51,143 nucleotides of DNA from Helicobacter aurati (GTDB lineage Bacteria; Campylobacterota; Campylobacteria; Campylobacterales; Helicobacteraceae), in assembly GCF_003364265.1 (NCBI RefSeq), contig NZ_NXLW01000015.1, positions 1 through 51,143 on the forward strand. The letters run 5' to 3'. The notes below the pieces were generated by a model. The model did not search any database. It saw only the letters and a program-made list of their open reading frames with translations, and had not been told where the DNA came from. This document shows positions 1 through 7,836 of this stretch, piece after piece. The translations under genes were made by a program, and so were the position numbers. Position 1 is the stretch's first letter. Each line of letters begins with the position of its first letter.

Positions 1-1166
1 GAAACTGCATGAGAATCTTGTTCTAGGCTCTTTTGTGTTTTTTCTATGTTGGCATTAATGGCTTCTGCCATATTGCCTAGTTCGTCATGGGAGTTGACTG
101 GAACTAGGACAGGCGGTTGTTTGGTTTCATGATTGAGGTATTTGAAGAAACTAAAGAGAAGATTCTGAATAGTTTTAATGGGGGGTATAAAAAATCTAAT
201 CATAAAGAAAAGAATGCTCGAACCTATTGCAATAACAATAACAGAAAGGGCAAGAGTGCCCAAAAAATCTTCATGTATAATATCCGTATAGTCAGACTTT
301 TTAGCTGCAACAACAATTGTCCAACCAAAAGGAAATTGTCTATAAAACCCTACCCTCTCGTTATGACTTGTATCAAAATAATTGATTGTACCCTCTGGAG
401 ATTTTTGCAAGCCTTCTCTCAAAGCACTTTCTTGCGGAAGTTCTGTTGCGCTATTTACTAGGCTTTTGTCTTTATGCGAAAATATTTTACCCTTACTGTC
501 TGCAATATAAACATCAAGACTAGGCAACTCTTTACGCATAAAATGTTCAAATCTTTCTTGAAAACCACCTACAAACACATCAATAGCAACTATACCCATA
601 AATTGCCCGCTTTGAGAAACAAGTGGAGCGGTTATGGTAGAAAGCATTCGTCCTTTATATAAACCAGATTCACTAACATAAGTAGGAGTAACAATACCGT
701 CATTGCTATTATTGTTCAAGAAGTTATTTTTTGTCTGTACATAATAATCCGAATGCCTCAAATCTTTCTGCAATACATCATAACTGTTACTAAACTTATA
801 ATTGCTGTCATTAGTCAAATATTCTGTTAACGTGCTTCCATCGGATTCATAAATTACATAAACGGCAGGATAAGAAATAAGATTGGCAAGATCAAAAAGA
901 ACCCTACGTTGAGCAACAACATCGCTTCTGCCAATCTCCTCAAGCTTTTTGGCAATATTTGCCAAGTATAACTTCGCTTCGATATTCATAGTAATATTTA
1001 TCGTAGTAAAAGATGCATCCAAAACACCTTTTTGAATACTTGCATAAAGACTGTATACATTACTAGAAATCTTTTTAAAGCTATAACTATTAATGGCACA
1101 AACAGTTATAATAAATACAATTAATATTCCGATGATTAATTTACTAGCAAGAGAAAACTTTTTCAT
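1..1166 (-). CDS. Methyl-accepting chemotaxis protein, 5' part (cut by window start)
   Basis: The minus strand reads open from an ATG at 1164-1166 to the window edge, giving about 388 residues with no stop. It begins MKKFSLASKLIIG, a short basic stretch followed by a membrane segment at about residues 7-29. A periplasmic region of roughly 270 residues follows and looks like a Cache-type ligand sensor. A second membrane segment lies near 302-322, then a HAMP-like stretch containing DELGNMAEAIN. This is the usual layout of a transmembrane chemoreceptor; the cytoplasmic signalling tip that contacts CheA/CheW lies outside the window. An AAGGAG-like ribosome site precedes the ATG. The ligand cannot be told from sequence. 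Confident as an MCP by architecture, although the diagnostic C-terminal domain is not visible. Confidence 0.85.
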   Translation of the reverse strand, partial: MKKFSLASKLIIGILIVFIITVCAINSYSFKKISSNVYSLYASIQKGVLDASFTTINITMNIEAKLYLANIAKKLEEIGRSDVVAQRRVLFDLANLISYPAVYVIYESDGSTLTEYLTNDSNYKFSNSYDVLQKDLRHSDYYVQTKNNFLNNNSNDGIVTPTYVSESGLYKGRMLSTITAPLVSQSGQFMGIVAIDVFVGGFQERFEHFMRKELPSLDVYIADSKGKIFSHKDKSLVNSATELPQESALREGLQKSPEGTINYFDTSHNERVGFYRQFPFGWTIVVAAKKSDYTDIIHEDFLGTLALSVIVIAIGSSILFFMIRFFIPPIKTIQNLLFSFFKYLNHETKQPPVLVPVNSHDELGNMAEAINANIEKTQKSLEQDSHAV

Positions 1167-1248
1167 TAACTTACTCCTTTATTGTGAGTTCCAAAGATTC
1201 AAATTGCGACAAGTATCCCACGCATTATGAAAACTCACTGATTGTAAC

Positions 1249-1261
1249 AAAAAAAAAAAAA
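1249..1261. repeat. A13 homopolymer in a divergent promoter region
   Basis: A run of 13 A lies between the divergent chemoreceptor gene (start 1166) and the lipoprotein gene at 1380. Tracts of this length slip during replication in Helicobacter and can change promoter spacing. It sits about 83 bases upstream of the chemoreceptor ATG. Confidence 0.8.
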
Positions 1262-1333
1262 CGTCTACACCAAGAAAAAATGCAAAATGTTTAATCGTAA
1301 TTTAATGCTAGTAGATTATAAAAATTTTTATAT

Positions 1334-1339
1334 TATAAT
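1334..1339 (+). promoter_or_regulatory. Candidate -10 box (TATAAT) for the 1380 operon
   Basis: A perfect TATAAT in an AT-rich context lies 40 bases upstream of the ATG at 1380. No clear -35 box is visible, as is common in Helicobacter. An AGAGGA ribosome site follows just before the start codon. Confidence 0.5.
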
Positions 1340-1379
1340 TAAATAAATTACTTGACTTCACATCAGAAGAGGAACATTT

Positions 1380-2135
1380 ATGGCTAAAATATTACAATTT
1401 TTTTGTTATATGCTTATTTTTTTATTCATATCTTGTGATTCTCAATCGCAAAAACAATCTACTACCGTCCTACGCATAGGATTGAATGCTGAATATCCAC
1501 CCTTTGAATTTAAGCAAGATGATACAATCGTAGGCTTCGATATTGATTTACTAGAATCTATTAGTAAAAAAGTTGGATTCCAATATACATTGCATCACAT
1601 GAGCTTTGATGGACTTATTCCAGCTCTCAAGGCGGGGAAAATCGATATGATTATGTCTGGTATGAGTGCCACGCCAGAACGTGCCAAGCAAATAGATTTC
1701 ACGATCCCCTATTATGAAGGGCAGACGCTCTACCTTAAACATAAAGATAACGCAGGCTTGACAGACAAAGAGAGTATTAAGGGTAAACGTGTTGGCGTCT
1801 TTATAGGCACAGTACAAGAGCAAGCCATTAATAAAATAAAAGAAGAATATCATCTCACAGTAGTGCCTAGTGATAGTATTTTCGGTGCAATTATGAATCT
1901 TAAAAACAATAAAGTTGATGTTGTTGCGGCAGACCATGCAACAGCAAAGGGTTATATTCGAGAAAACAAGGAATTGGAAGGATTCTATCAAGAAGCAGAT
2001 GGTAGTGCTGGATTATCCATTGCCTTTGATAAAGGAAAATATTCTGAACTATTAGAAAAAATCAATATTGCAATTGAGGAACTCAAACAAGAAGACGAAT
2101 ATAACAGAATCCTTCAAAAATACCAATTGCAGTAA
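1380..2135 (+). CDS. Amino-acid ABC transporter substrate-binding lipoprotein (SBP_bac_3 family)
   Basis: This 251-residue protein starts with a lipoprotein signal ending in the lipobox LFISC, so it should be exported and anchored through Cys19. The mature part has the marks of the family-3 periplasmic binding proteins: an early LRIGLNAEYPPFEF strand, then GFDIDL, then LKAGKIDMIMSGMSATPERA, which normally forms the polar amino-acid pocket. Length is normal. No permease or ATPase gene lies beside it, so the partners must be elsewhere or it may serve an existing transporter. It is followed after 9 bases by a small zinc-ribbon protein and then a Sel1-repeat protein, probably in one transcript. 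The exact ligand (basic, polar or cysteine-type) is not determinable here. Confidence 0.9.
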   Translation: MAKILQFFCYMLIFLFISCDSQSQKQSTTVLRIGLNAEYPPFEFKQDDTIVGFDIDLLESISKKVGFQYTLHHMSFDGLIPALKAGKIDMIMSGMSATPERAKQIDFTIPYYEGQTLYLKHKDNAGLTDKESIKGKRVGVFIGTVQEQAINKIKEEYHLTVVPSDSIFGAIMNLKNNKVDVVAADHATAKGYIRENKELEGFYQEADGSAGLSIAFDKGKYSELLEKINIAIEELKQEDEYNRILQKYQLQ

Positions 2136-2144
2136 AAAGAGTTT

Positions 2145-2369
2145 ATGATGGTTTATCTATTTATCATTGTATTGGTGGCTATTGCGTATCTGCTACTATT
2201 AAAAAATCCACAATATAAATTTCCTCTATTTCACAATTCCCGTTCCAACAACAAACAAAACGAAATCCCTTTGACTCCTTGTGAAAAGTGTGGAATATAT
2301 AGCGCGACTGAAAGCTGCTTTCAAAAAAAAGGTAAATACTACTGCCAACAATGCAAAGACTTATCCTAA
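2145..2369 (+). CDS. Small membrane-anchored zinc-ribbon protein (PP0621-like)
   Basis: The product has 74 residues. It has one N-terminal membrane helix (about residues 2-20), a short polar linker, and a C-terminal cysteine module CEKCGIY...YYCQQC with two CxxC pairs that should bind one zinc. This matches my memory of the PP0621 family of small membrane zinc-ribbon proteins, whose role is unknown. Two adjacent ATG codons (2145 and 2148) could start it; an AAAAGAG stretch serves as ribosome site. It lies 9 bases after the binding-protein gene and 18 bases before the Sel1-repeat gene, so co-transcription is likely. Confidence 0.7.
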   Translation: MMVYLFIIVLVAIAYLLLLKNPQYKFPLFHNSRSNNKQNEIPLTPCEKCGIYSATESCFQKKGKYYCQQCKDLS

Positions 2370-2387
2370 ATACCACTAGGAATAACG

Positions 2388-3143
2388 ATGAAAATATTGC
2401 TCATTGTCTATTCAATAGTAACTTCCTTACTTAAATGCACGAGATTCCTTAAGCGATGTTCATACATCGGCTTACTCTTATATCTACTCTGCAATGGCAT
2501 ATATTCTAAGACTAGCCAATCTCAATTGGAGTATTCCTATGATTCACTGATTTCCATGCTACAAGAATGTACACAACAAAATAACAAAGCGTGTGAAGAT
2601 TTACTGAATCTAGGGATTCCTAATCCGGAAAATTGCGATTCATTCACATGCAACATCATTGGCATTACATTAAGCTTCGCGAATAAAGAATCGCAAGCAT
2701 TAGGCTATTTTAAAACAGCATGTAATGCTCGCTATATGGAAAGCTGCTTTGGATTAGCCCTAAGCTATGAGTCGTTAAAGGATTATCATAATGCAAAACT
2801 CATTTATCAATTAGCCTGTGAAAGAAATCACATAATAAGCTGTTATAACCTAGCAATGCTTTATCTACGTGATGATTTAGGAAAACAAGACTACATTGTT
2901 GCAAATACTCTTTTTCAAAAGGCATGCTCACGAATGTATGCGAAAGCATGCTTTAACAGAGCTGTCCTCTATAGTAATGGCAATGGTGTAAAAAAAGATT
3001 TAAGCTATGCAAAATTATATTTTGATAAAGCGTGCGATATGGGATTACAAGAATCATGCAAACATTTCAACACTCTTGACAAACAAGGAATCCAAATGCC
3101 AAAACCAAGAAAAGTAAGGGGATTCTATTTACAAGATTTTTAA
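2388..3143 (+). CDS. Sel1-like repeat, cysteine-rich protein (Hcp-like)
   Basis: This is a 251-residue exported protein. A hydrophobic segment near residues 23-41 acts as signal or anchor. The rest consists of four to five helical repeats of about 36 residues, each with the pair of cysteines seven residues apart typical of Helicobacter cysteine-rich proteins, for example ACNARYMESC, ACERNHIISC, ACSRMYAKAC and ACDMGLQESC. These Sel1-like repeats form disulphide-stapled solenoids that bind proteins or peptides outside the cytoplasm. An AGGA ribosome site precedes the ATG at 2388. It is the last gene of the probable 1380-3143 operon. A second, shorter member of this class lies at 43656. The binding partner is unknown. 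Confidence 0.85.
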   Translation: MKILLIVYSIVTSLLKCTRFLKRCSYIGLLLYLLCNGIYSKTSQSQLEYSYDSLISMLQECTQQNNKACEDLLNLGIPNPENCDSFTCNIIGITLSFANKESQALGYFKTACNARYMESCFGLALSYESLKDYHNAKLIYQLACERNHIISCYNLAMLYLRDDLGKQDYIVANTLFQKACSRMYAKACFNRAVLYSNGNGVKKDLSYAKLYFDKACDMGLQESCKHFNTLDKQGIQMPKPRKVRGFYLQDF

Positions 3144-3320
3144 TCAACTTCATAATCACTAGCCAACTCTGCCTTTGTTTATTGTTCTTTCATTCTTGCA
3201 ATAAACATTTGCTATTTCAAGATAATATAGATTCTGTAATTTACAACTAACATATCAAATAATAATAAATTAGATAATTATATTTTTTAATATATTAGCA
3301 AAACATTTATTTTATTCATT

Positions 3321-3326
3321 TATAAT
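3321..3326 (+). promoter_or_regulatory. Candidate -10 box (TATAAT) for the 3350 gene
   Basis: A perfect TATAAT lies 24 bases before the first ATG at 3350. This would give a leader of only about 15-20 bases with no recognisable ribosome site. Confidence 0.45.
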
Positions 3327-3349
3327 ATCAAGTATTAGCAAATTTTTAT

Positions 3350-4414
3350 ATGGACTCTTCAATGGACAATACAGATTCCCCAAATACAATTAACATTCTA
3401 TCGCGTAGAAATTTCTTAAGCCTTACATTGACGTTGCTATATGGAACACATAATTATCTCTATGCAAATGACAAAAATACACATCAAAAATCACAACACA
3501 TCTCTGAATCCTCTGCAAATCTGCCATTCAAACAAGGTATAAAATGCGGTTTTCTCCCTATTACTGACCATCTGCTAATTATTGCTAGCACATTTTTCTC
3601 CCATCCAAAATATTACTTCGTGCCAATTAAATTTTCACAATGGGCAGACTTAGCGGAGGCACTACGTGCGGGTGCAATTGACATGGCATTCGTGCTTGCC
3701 CCTATTGGAATGGAATTGCGAGCGCAAAATGTCCCCATCAAACTCTTATTAAACTCCCATACAAATGGTTCATCGTTAAATGTACGTATTGATTCTGATG
3801 TAAGAAATCCTGCGGAATTACATAATAAAAAAATTGCTGTTCCCTCACGTTTTTCTTCACAATATTTTTTACTTGATAGAATCTTGCATAAACATGGATT
3901 AGATTTACACCAGATTCAAACAATTGATATGTCTCCTCCAGAAATGCAGGCTGCGCTCTATAATCGTGTGATTGATGCCTTTATAGTTGCTGAACCTTTT
4001 GGCGTTATTGCAAACCAACGTAATATCGCAAAAACTCTCCTTTATAGCAAGGATGTTTATCCAAACCACACCTGTTGCAATATTGTGGTACGTGATAATT
4101 TATTGGAAGATTCCATTGTTGCAGCAATAGCGCAATCCATGCAGCAAGCAAAAGAGGTATTGGAGCAAAATATACAGCACGCAATCAAGTTACAATCCTC
4201 TATTATGGGGCAAAACCCCTTAGCTATTCAAAAAGTTATCCAAAATAATCTTGTTTCATATCAGAATCTCTTGCCGAATAAAGTAGCCTTGCAAGAATTT
4301 AAAGAGTTTATCATACGAGAAAAACTCTCTAAAAATCTCGCACATTTAGATATTGGATCCTACCTCTTTGATATGCAGCCCTACATGAATTCCGATATAA
4401 AAATTAACAGCTAG
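3350..4414 (+). CDS. NitT/TauT-type substrate-binding protein with Tat-like signal
   Basis: The product has 354 residues. Near the N-terminus is SRRNFLSLTLTLLYG, a twin-arginine (S-R-R-x-F-L) motif with a hydrophobic core, so export through the Tat system is likely. The following domain resembles the NMT1/CmpA/NrtA class of ABC substrate-binding proteins: KCGFLPITDHLLI, then a two-lobe fold with LRAGAIDMAFVLAPIG and a second-lobe VIDAFIVAEPFG. Such proteins bind nitrate, bicarbonate, sulphonates, thiamine precursors or similar small molecules. No permease or ATPase gene is adjacent. ATG 3350 is used here; ATG 3362 is an alternative, and neither has a strong ribosome site. It is convergent with pbpC, with only nine bases between the two stop codons. 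Confidence 0.85.
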   Translation: MDSSMDNTDSPNTINILSRRNFLSLTLTLLYGTHNYLYANDKNTHQKSQHISESSANLPFKQGIKCGFLPITDHLLIIASTFFSHPKYYFVPIKFSQWADLAEALRAGAIDMAFVLAPIGMELRAQNVPIKLLLNSHTNGSSLNVRIDSDVRNPAELHNKKIAVPSRFSSQYFLLDRILHKHGLDLHQIQTIDMSPPEMQAALYNRVIDAFIVAEPFGVIANQRNIAKTLLYSKDVYPNHTCCNIVVRDNLLEDSIVAAIAQSMQQAKEVLEQNIQHAIKLQSSIMGQNPLAIQKVIQNNLVSYQNLLPNKVALQEFKEFIIREKLSKNLAHLDIGSYLFDMQPYMNSDIKINS

Positions 4415-4423
4415 GCAATCAAA

Positions 4424-6838
4424 CTACTTTTCAATACTGAATCGCACATTTGCCGTACTACCATCAGCACCAATAATAGAAAGCTCATGAACACCTAAAG
4501 ATAAATGTAGATTCTGTGTATTGCCTTGCAAAATCCCTAAATATTGTTTGTTGTGATACCAATGTACTTGCTGATTCTTGAGATTGGCGATGCGCACAAT
4601 CATTTCTTTTGTTGAATCAATATCTTTTGGCTGAATAATCTTTAAATGATTAGTGGGATAGATAAATTTTAGCCACGCGTTCTCTTTTTGCTTTGTTGTG
4701 ATAAACGTGGAAATATCAACATTTTGTGCACTATAATAATCAAGGACATTAGTTGGCAAAAAAAGTCTAATGGCTGGAATTGCACGGACAAAATCGTTGT
4801 CTATAGAATCTATCTCTCTTTGCAAACCTTTATCTAAATACACTTTTCTTAAGAAAGGCGAAACTCGCAGAGGCTTAGAATCTCTGGGCAATAAAGCCTT
4901 TAAAGATTCTATATGAAAATCATAAAATTCAGGATTATATCGGTATCCAGTCATTTTATCAAGCAAAACACTTTGCATAGAATCTTGCGGGATACTAAAT
5001 TCTTGTTGCGTATCATTTAATTCACCCAATAATTCAAAAAGCAAACTTCCAGCACTTTCTACCCCAGAAAGATTCGCATTCCCCTCTCCTGTAAAATTGC
5101 CTACCCACACAACAAGTGTATATTTCGGTGAACTGCCCGCAGCCCAGGCGTCTTTTTTACCATAGCTCGTTCCACTTTTCCATGAAAATATCTTTTGTTC
5201 TTTATGAAAATTTTCAATACCACTTCGCGAGAGATTCTTTATCGCATCAAGGGTAAGATAGCTAGCCCCCCTACTTAAAAATCTCTTTGTAGCTTCTCTC
5301 TCTATGGGCAAACTATAATAAAAACGTCCAAATTCCCCACCATTAGCGATGCCCAGATAAATCTTCGCAATATCTTCTACACTCAACTCCTTTGTCCCTA
5401 ATATCAATGATAAACCATAATGTGCGGGATTCCCATCACTAAAATGCAATATATCTTTCAATGTATAAAAGAAATTATCCATGCCATATTCCTGCAAAAG
5501 TCGCACAAAAGGAACATTAAGGGAAAGTATTAAAGCATTTCTAGCACTAATTACTCCGTAATGCTTATTTGAGGCATTCCTAGGATTGAAATTCGAAAAA
5601 AATAAAGGCACATCAATCAATAAAGATTCTGGTGCAATAAGTCCAGAATCTATACTTAATCCATAAAGTAGAGGCTTTAATAATGAACCCGGGCTACGTT
5701 TAGCTCGAATCCCATCAATTTGTCCATAATTATCAATATCAAGAAAATCTTGTGAACCAACATACGCTAAAACTTCTCTGCTCTTTGTATCAAGCAATAA
5801 CGCGCAAAGATTCGTAATCCCCTTACGTGCAAGCTTTACTTGATATTGTTTAGCTTTTTCTTCAAAACGTGTTTGAATCTTTTTGTCTATCGTGGTTTGC
5901 AAGATAGCTTGTTGTCCATTATTCTCTTTAATGACACGTAAAGCAAGATGTTGTGCGACATTTTTATGGAATTTTGCAGCTTTTGGCAAAGGCTCTCTCA
6001 ATGCCAAACGAAGTAAATCGGAATCTATTAATCCTTTTTCATGAAGTCTTTTCAAAAGAGCATCCCGTCTAGCTTGTAAAAGTGAACGATTTCTTGAAAT
6101 ATTTATTACACCAGGTTGATTTGGAAGAACTGCTAGGAGTGCAGATTGTGCCCAAGTCATATCATTTGGCAATCTGCCGAAGTATAAAAGTGAAGCCGTT
6201 TTAAAACCTACAATATTGCCGCCATAAGGTACGTTATTAAGATACATTGCGAGAATAGTATCCTTTGAATAGAGCGACTCTAAACGTAAGGCATGGATAC
6301 TTTCTCGAAGTTTATTGCGAAAAGTTCGCGGATTAGATTCTAGAATCTTAATGACTTGCATAGTGATTGTGCTAGCTCCAGCCATTTTACTACGTGTCAT
6401 ATTGTTTTTTATAGTCCTTAATACAGCAAGTATATCTATACCATGATGATTATAGAATCGCTTATCTTCATAAAGTAATACCGATTCTTTAAGCTTGCTA
6501 GGAATTGTGTCCTCACTATTGAGATGCCATTGCTGTTGATTGTTTAGAAAGATACTTAGTATTTCTTTATTTCTATCTAATACGGTTTTACTATAAAAAG
6601 GGAAAAAAGGATCTATATTGGAATTTTTTTCAAATTCTCGAGTATAGCCTGATAGTTTGACGCTATACAAAAAAGGGTCAAAGCTGAAGTACTCATATAA
6701 CGTTGCCAACATTAGTACAAAGGACACGCTGCTTAAAATACATAAATATAGTCTCTTCGTATTTACTTGCAATAACCTGCGATAAACTACACAAAAACCA
6801 TTAAAAAACTGCCTTACTATCGCCAATAATCGTAACAT
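4424..6838 (-). CDS. pbpC: Penicillin-binding protein 1C (bifunctional peptidoglycan glycosyltransferase/transpeptidase)
   Basis: This 804-residue inner-membrane protein has one membrane anchor at about residues 31-50. The GT51 glycosyltransferase domain shows EDKRFYNHHG (from 124), GASTITMQ (154-161), the RTFRNKLRE helix and the ILAMYLNNVPYGG motif. The transpeptidase domain shows SxxK (S385-L-L-K388), SLN at 439-441 and KSG at 554-556. The last ~90 residues correspond to the PBP1C C-terminal domain. It should polymerise and cross-link peptidoglycan in the periplasm. The usual partner gene for an alpha-2-macroglobulin-like protein is not adjacent. Its ATG overlaps the stop of the upstream transporter gene by one base (TAATG), implying translational coupling. 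Confidence 0.93.
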   Translation of the reverse strand: MLRLLAIVRQFFNGFCVVYRRLLQVNTKRLYLCILSSVSFVLMLATLYEYFSFDPFLYSVKLSGYTREFEKNSNIDPFFPFYSKTVLDRNKEILSIFLNNQQQWHLNSEDTIPSKLKESVLLYEDKRFYNHHGIDILAVLRTIKNNMTRSKMAGASTITMQVIKILESNPRTFRNKLRESIHALRLESLYSKDTILAMYLNNVPYGGNIVGFKTASLLYFGRLPNDMTWAQSALLAVLPNQPGVINISRNRSLLQARRDALLKRLHEKGLIDSDLLRLALREPLPKAAKFHKNVAQHLALRVIKENNGQQAILQTTIDKKIQTRFEEKAKQYQVKLARKGITNLCALLLDTKSREVLAYVGSQDFLDIDNYGQIDGIRAKRSPGSLLKPLLYGLSIDSGLIAPESLLIDVPLFFSNFNPRNASNKHYGVISARNALILSLNVPFVRLLQEYGMDNFFYTLKDILHFSDGNPAHYGLSLILGTKELSVEDIAKIYLGIANGGEFGRFYYSLPIEREATKRFLSRGASYLTLDAIKNLSRSGIENFHKEQKIFSWKSGTSYGKKDAWAAGSSPKYTLVVWVGNFTGEGNANLSGVESAGSLLFELLGELNDTQQEFSIPQDSMQSVLLDKMTGYRYNPEFYDFHIESLKALLPRDSKPLRVSPFLRKVYLDKGLQREIDSIDNDFVRAIPAIRLFLPTNVLDYYSAQNVDISTFITTKQKENAWLKFIYPTNHLKIIQPKDIDSTKEMIVRIANLKNQQVHWYHNKQYLGILQGNTQNLHLSLGVHELSIIGADGSTANVRFSIEK

Positions 6839-7767
6839 TATGGATATTTTTTCTGTATTGATGATTGACGAATTTTACGTAAATCACTAAGAAGTGCGGG
6901 CATGGCGATAAGCAAACCAGAGAGAATAATAAGTGTGATACCAACTGATGTAAGAAGATTGGGCAGTGTATCTCCCAACATGAAACCTAGAAAAATACTA
7001 AAAACAATACGAGAATAATCAATAGGTGCTACAATTCCGACAGGCGCATTAATATATGCTTTATTCAAAAAATGTTGTCCCAACGTACCGCTAGCCCCCA
7101 TACAGACAATAAGAAACCATTCCCAAAGATTTGGCACAGTAAATCCACCTATTCCATCAAATGGTAAAAACATCCCGCAAATTCCTAAAAAAGCATTTCC
7201 TACACCAAAAGCTAATATCAAAAAAACATTGTCAAAATATGGTTTCAAAGTTCGCAACGTTACAAAAGCCACCGCCATACTTACGCCGCTAAAAATTCCT
7301 ACAAGCACATTAATCCAACTGATGCCATTAAAATCAGGATTACTAATCAACAATATCCCTACAAATCCAAGAAGAGTTGCTAGAACAGTAGCAATGCTTA
7401 CCCTTTCTTTAAGAAATAATACCCCCATAATTACAGCATAAATAGGCACACTCTGTGCAAAAGCAGTAGCCGTGCCAAGAGGAATGGTAGCAATATTGTA
7501 AAAAATAGACATCATCGCCAAACCACCCATAAACACACGTATAGTTAACTTACCCCAGCCCCCTTTCTTTTTTTTCTTAGGAAATTTATGTTGAGAATAG
7601 TTATAACCGTAAAAAACAAGAACGATAAGAACCATAACAAACGAACGGAAAAAAACAATTTCCATAGAAGGTAGGTGATTCGAAAGCATTTTAGCAAAAG
7701 CCATCATAAGGGCAAATCCAAATGATGAAGTAACCATAAATACAATGCCATTTGTAATATTACTCAT
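6838..7767 (-). CDS. EamA/DMT-family membrane transporter
   Basis: The protein has about ten hydrophobic helices arranged as two similar halves, each an EamA domain, typical of drug/metabolite transporters (309 residues from the chosen start). The second helix pair carries PSMEIVFFRSFVMVLIVL, and the helix-4 region carries LGTATAFAQSVPIYAVIMG, the usual family pattern. The substrate cannot be inferred. The reading frame is open to 7803, but I chose ATG 7765-7767 (MSNITNG) because an AAAGGGG ribosome site lies seven bases ahead of it, whereas the upstream ATG at 7803 has none. Its stop overlaps the pbpC start by one base. Confidence 0.85.
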   Translation of the reverse strand: MSNITNGIVFMVTSSFGFALMMAFAKMLSNHLPSMEIVFFRSFVMVLIVLVFYGYNYSQHKFPKKKKKGGWGKLTIRVFMGGLAMMSIFYNIATIPLGTATAFAQSVPIYAVIMGVLFLKERVSIATVLATLLGFVGILLISNPDFNGISWINVLVGIFSGVSMAVAFVTLRTLKPYFDNVFLILAFGVGNAFLGICGMFLPFDGIGGFTVPNLWEWFLIVCMGASGTLGQHFLNKAYINAPVGIVAPIDYSRIVFSIFLGFMLGDTLPNLLTSVGITLIILSGLLIAMPALLSDLRKIRQSSIQKKYP

Positions 7768-7836
7768 TTGCATACCCCTTTTATATTCGCACATAGGCGA
7801 CATTTACAATGAGTCACACTCAAATATCTATGATAA

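Noticed and set aside
117-662. Plus-strand open frames opposite the chemoreceptor gene
   Set aside because: They are shadows: the minus strand in this stretch encodes a continuous chemoreceptor with a membrane segment, HAMP pattern and ribosome site.
1226-1250. TATGAAAACTCACTGATTGTAAC as a dif site
   Set aside because: The left half looks dif-like, but the right half is not its complement and it is far from xerH.
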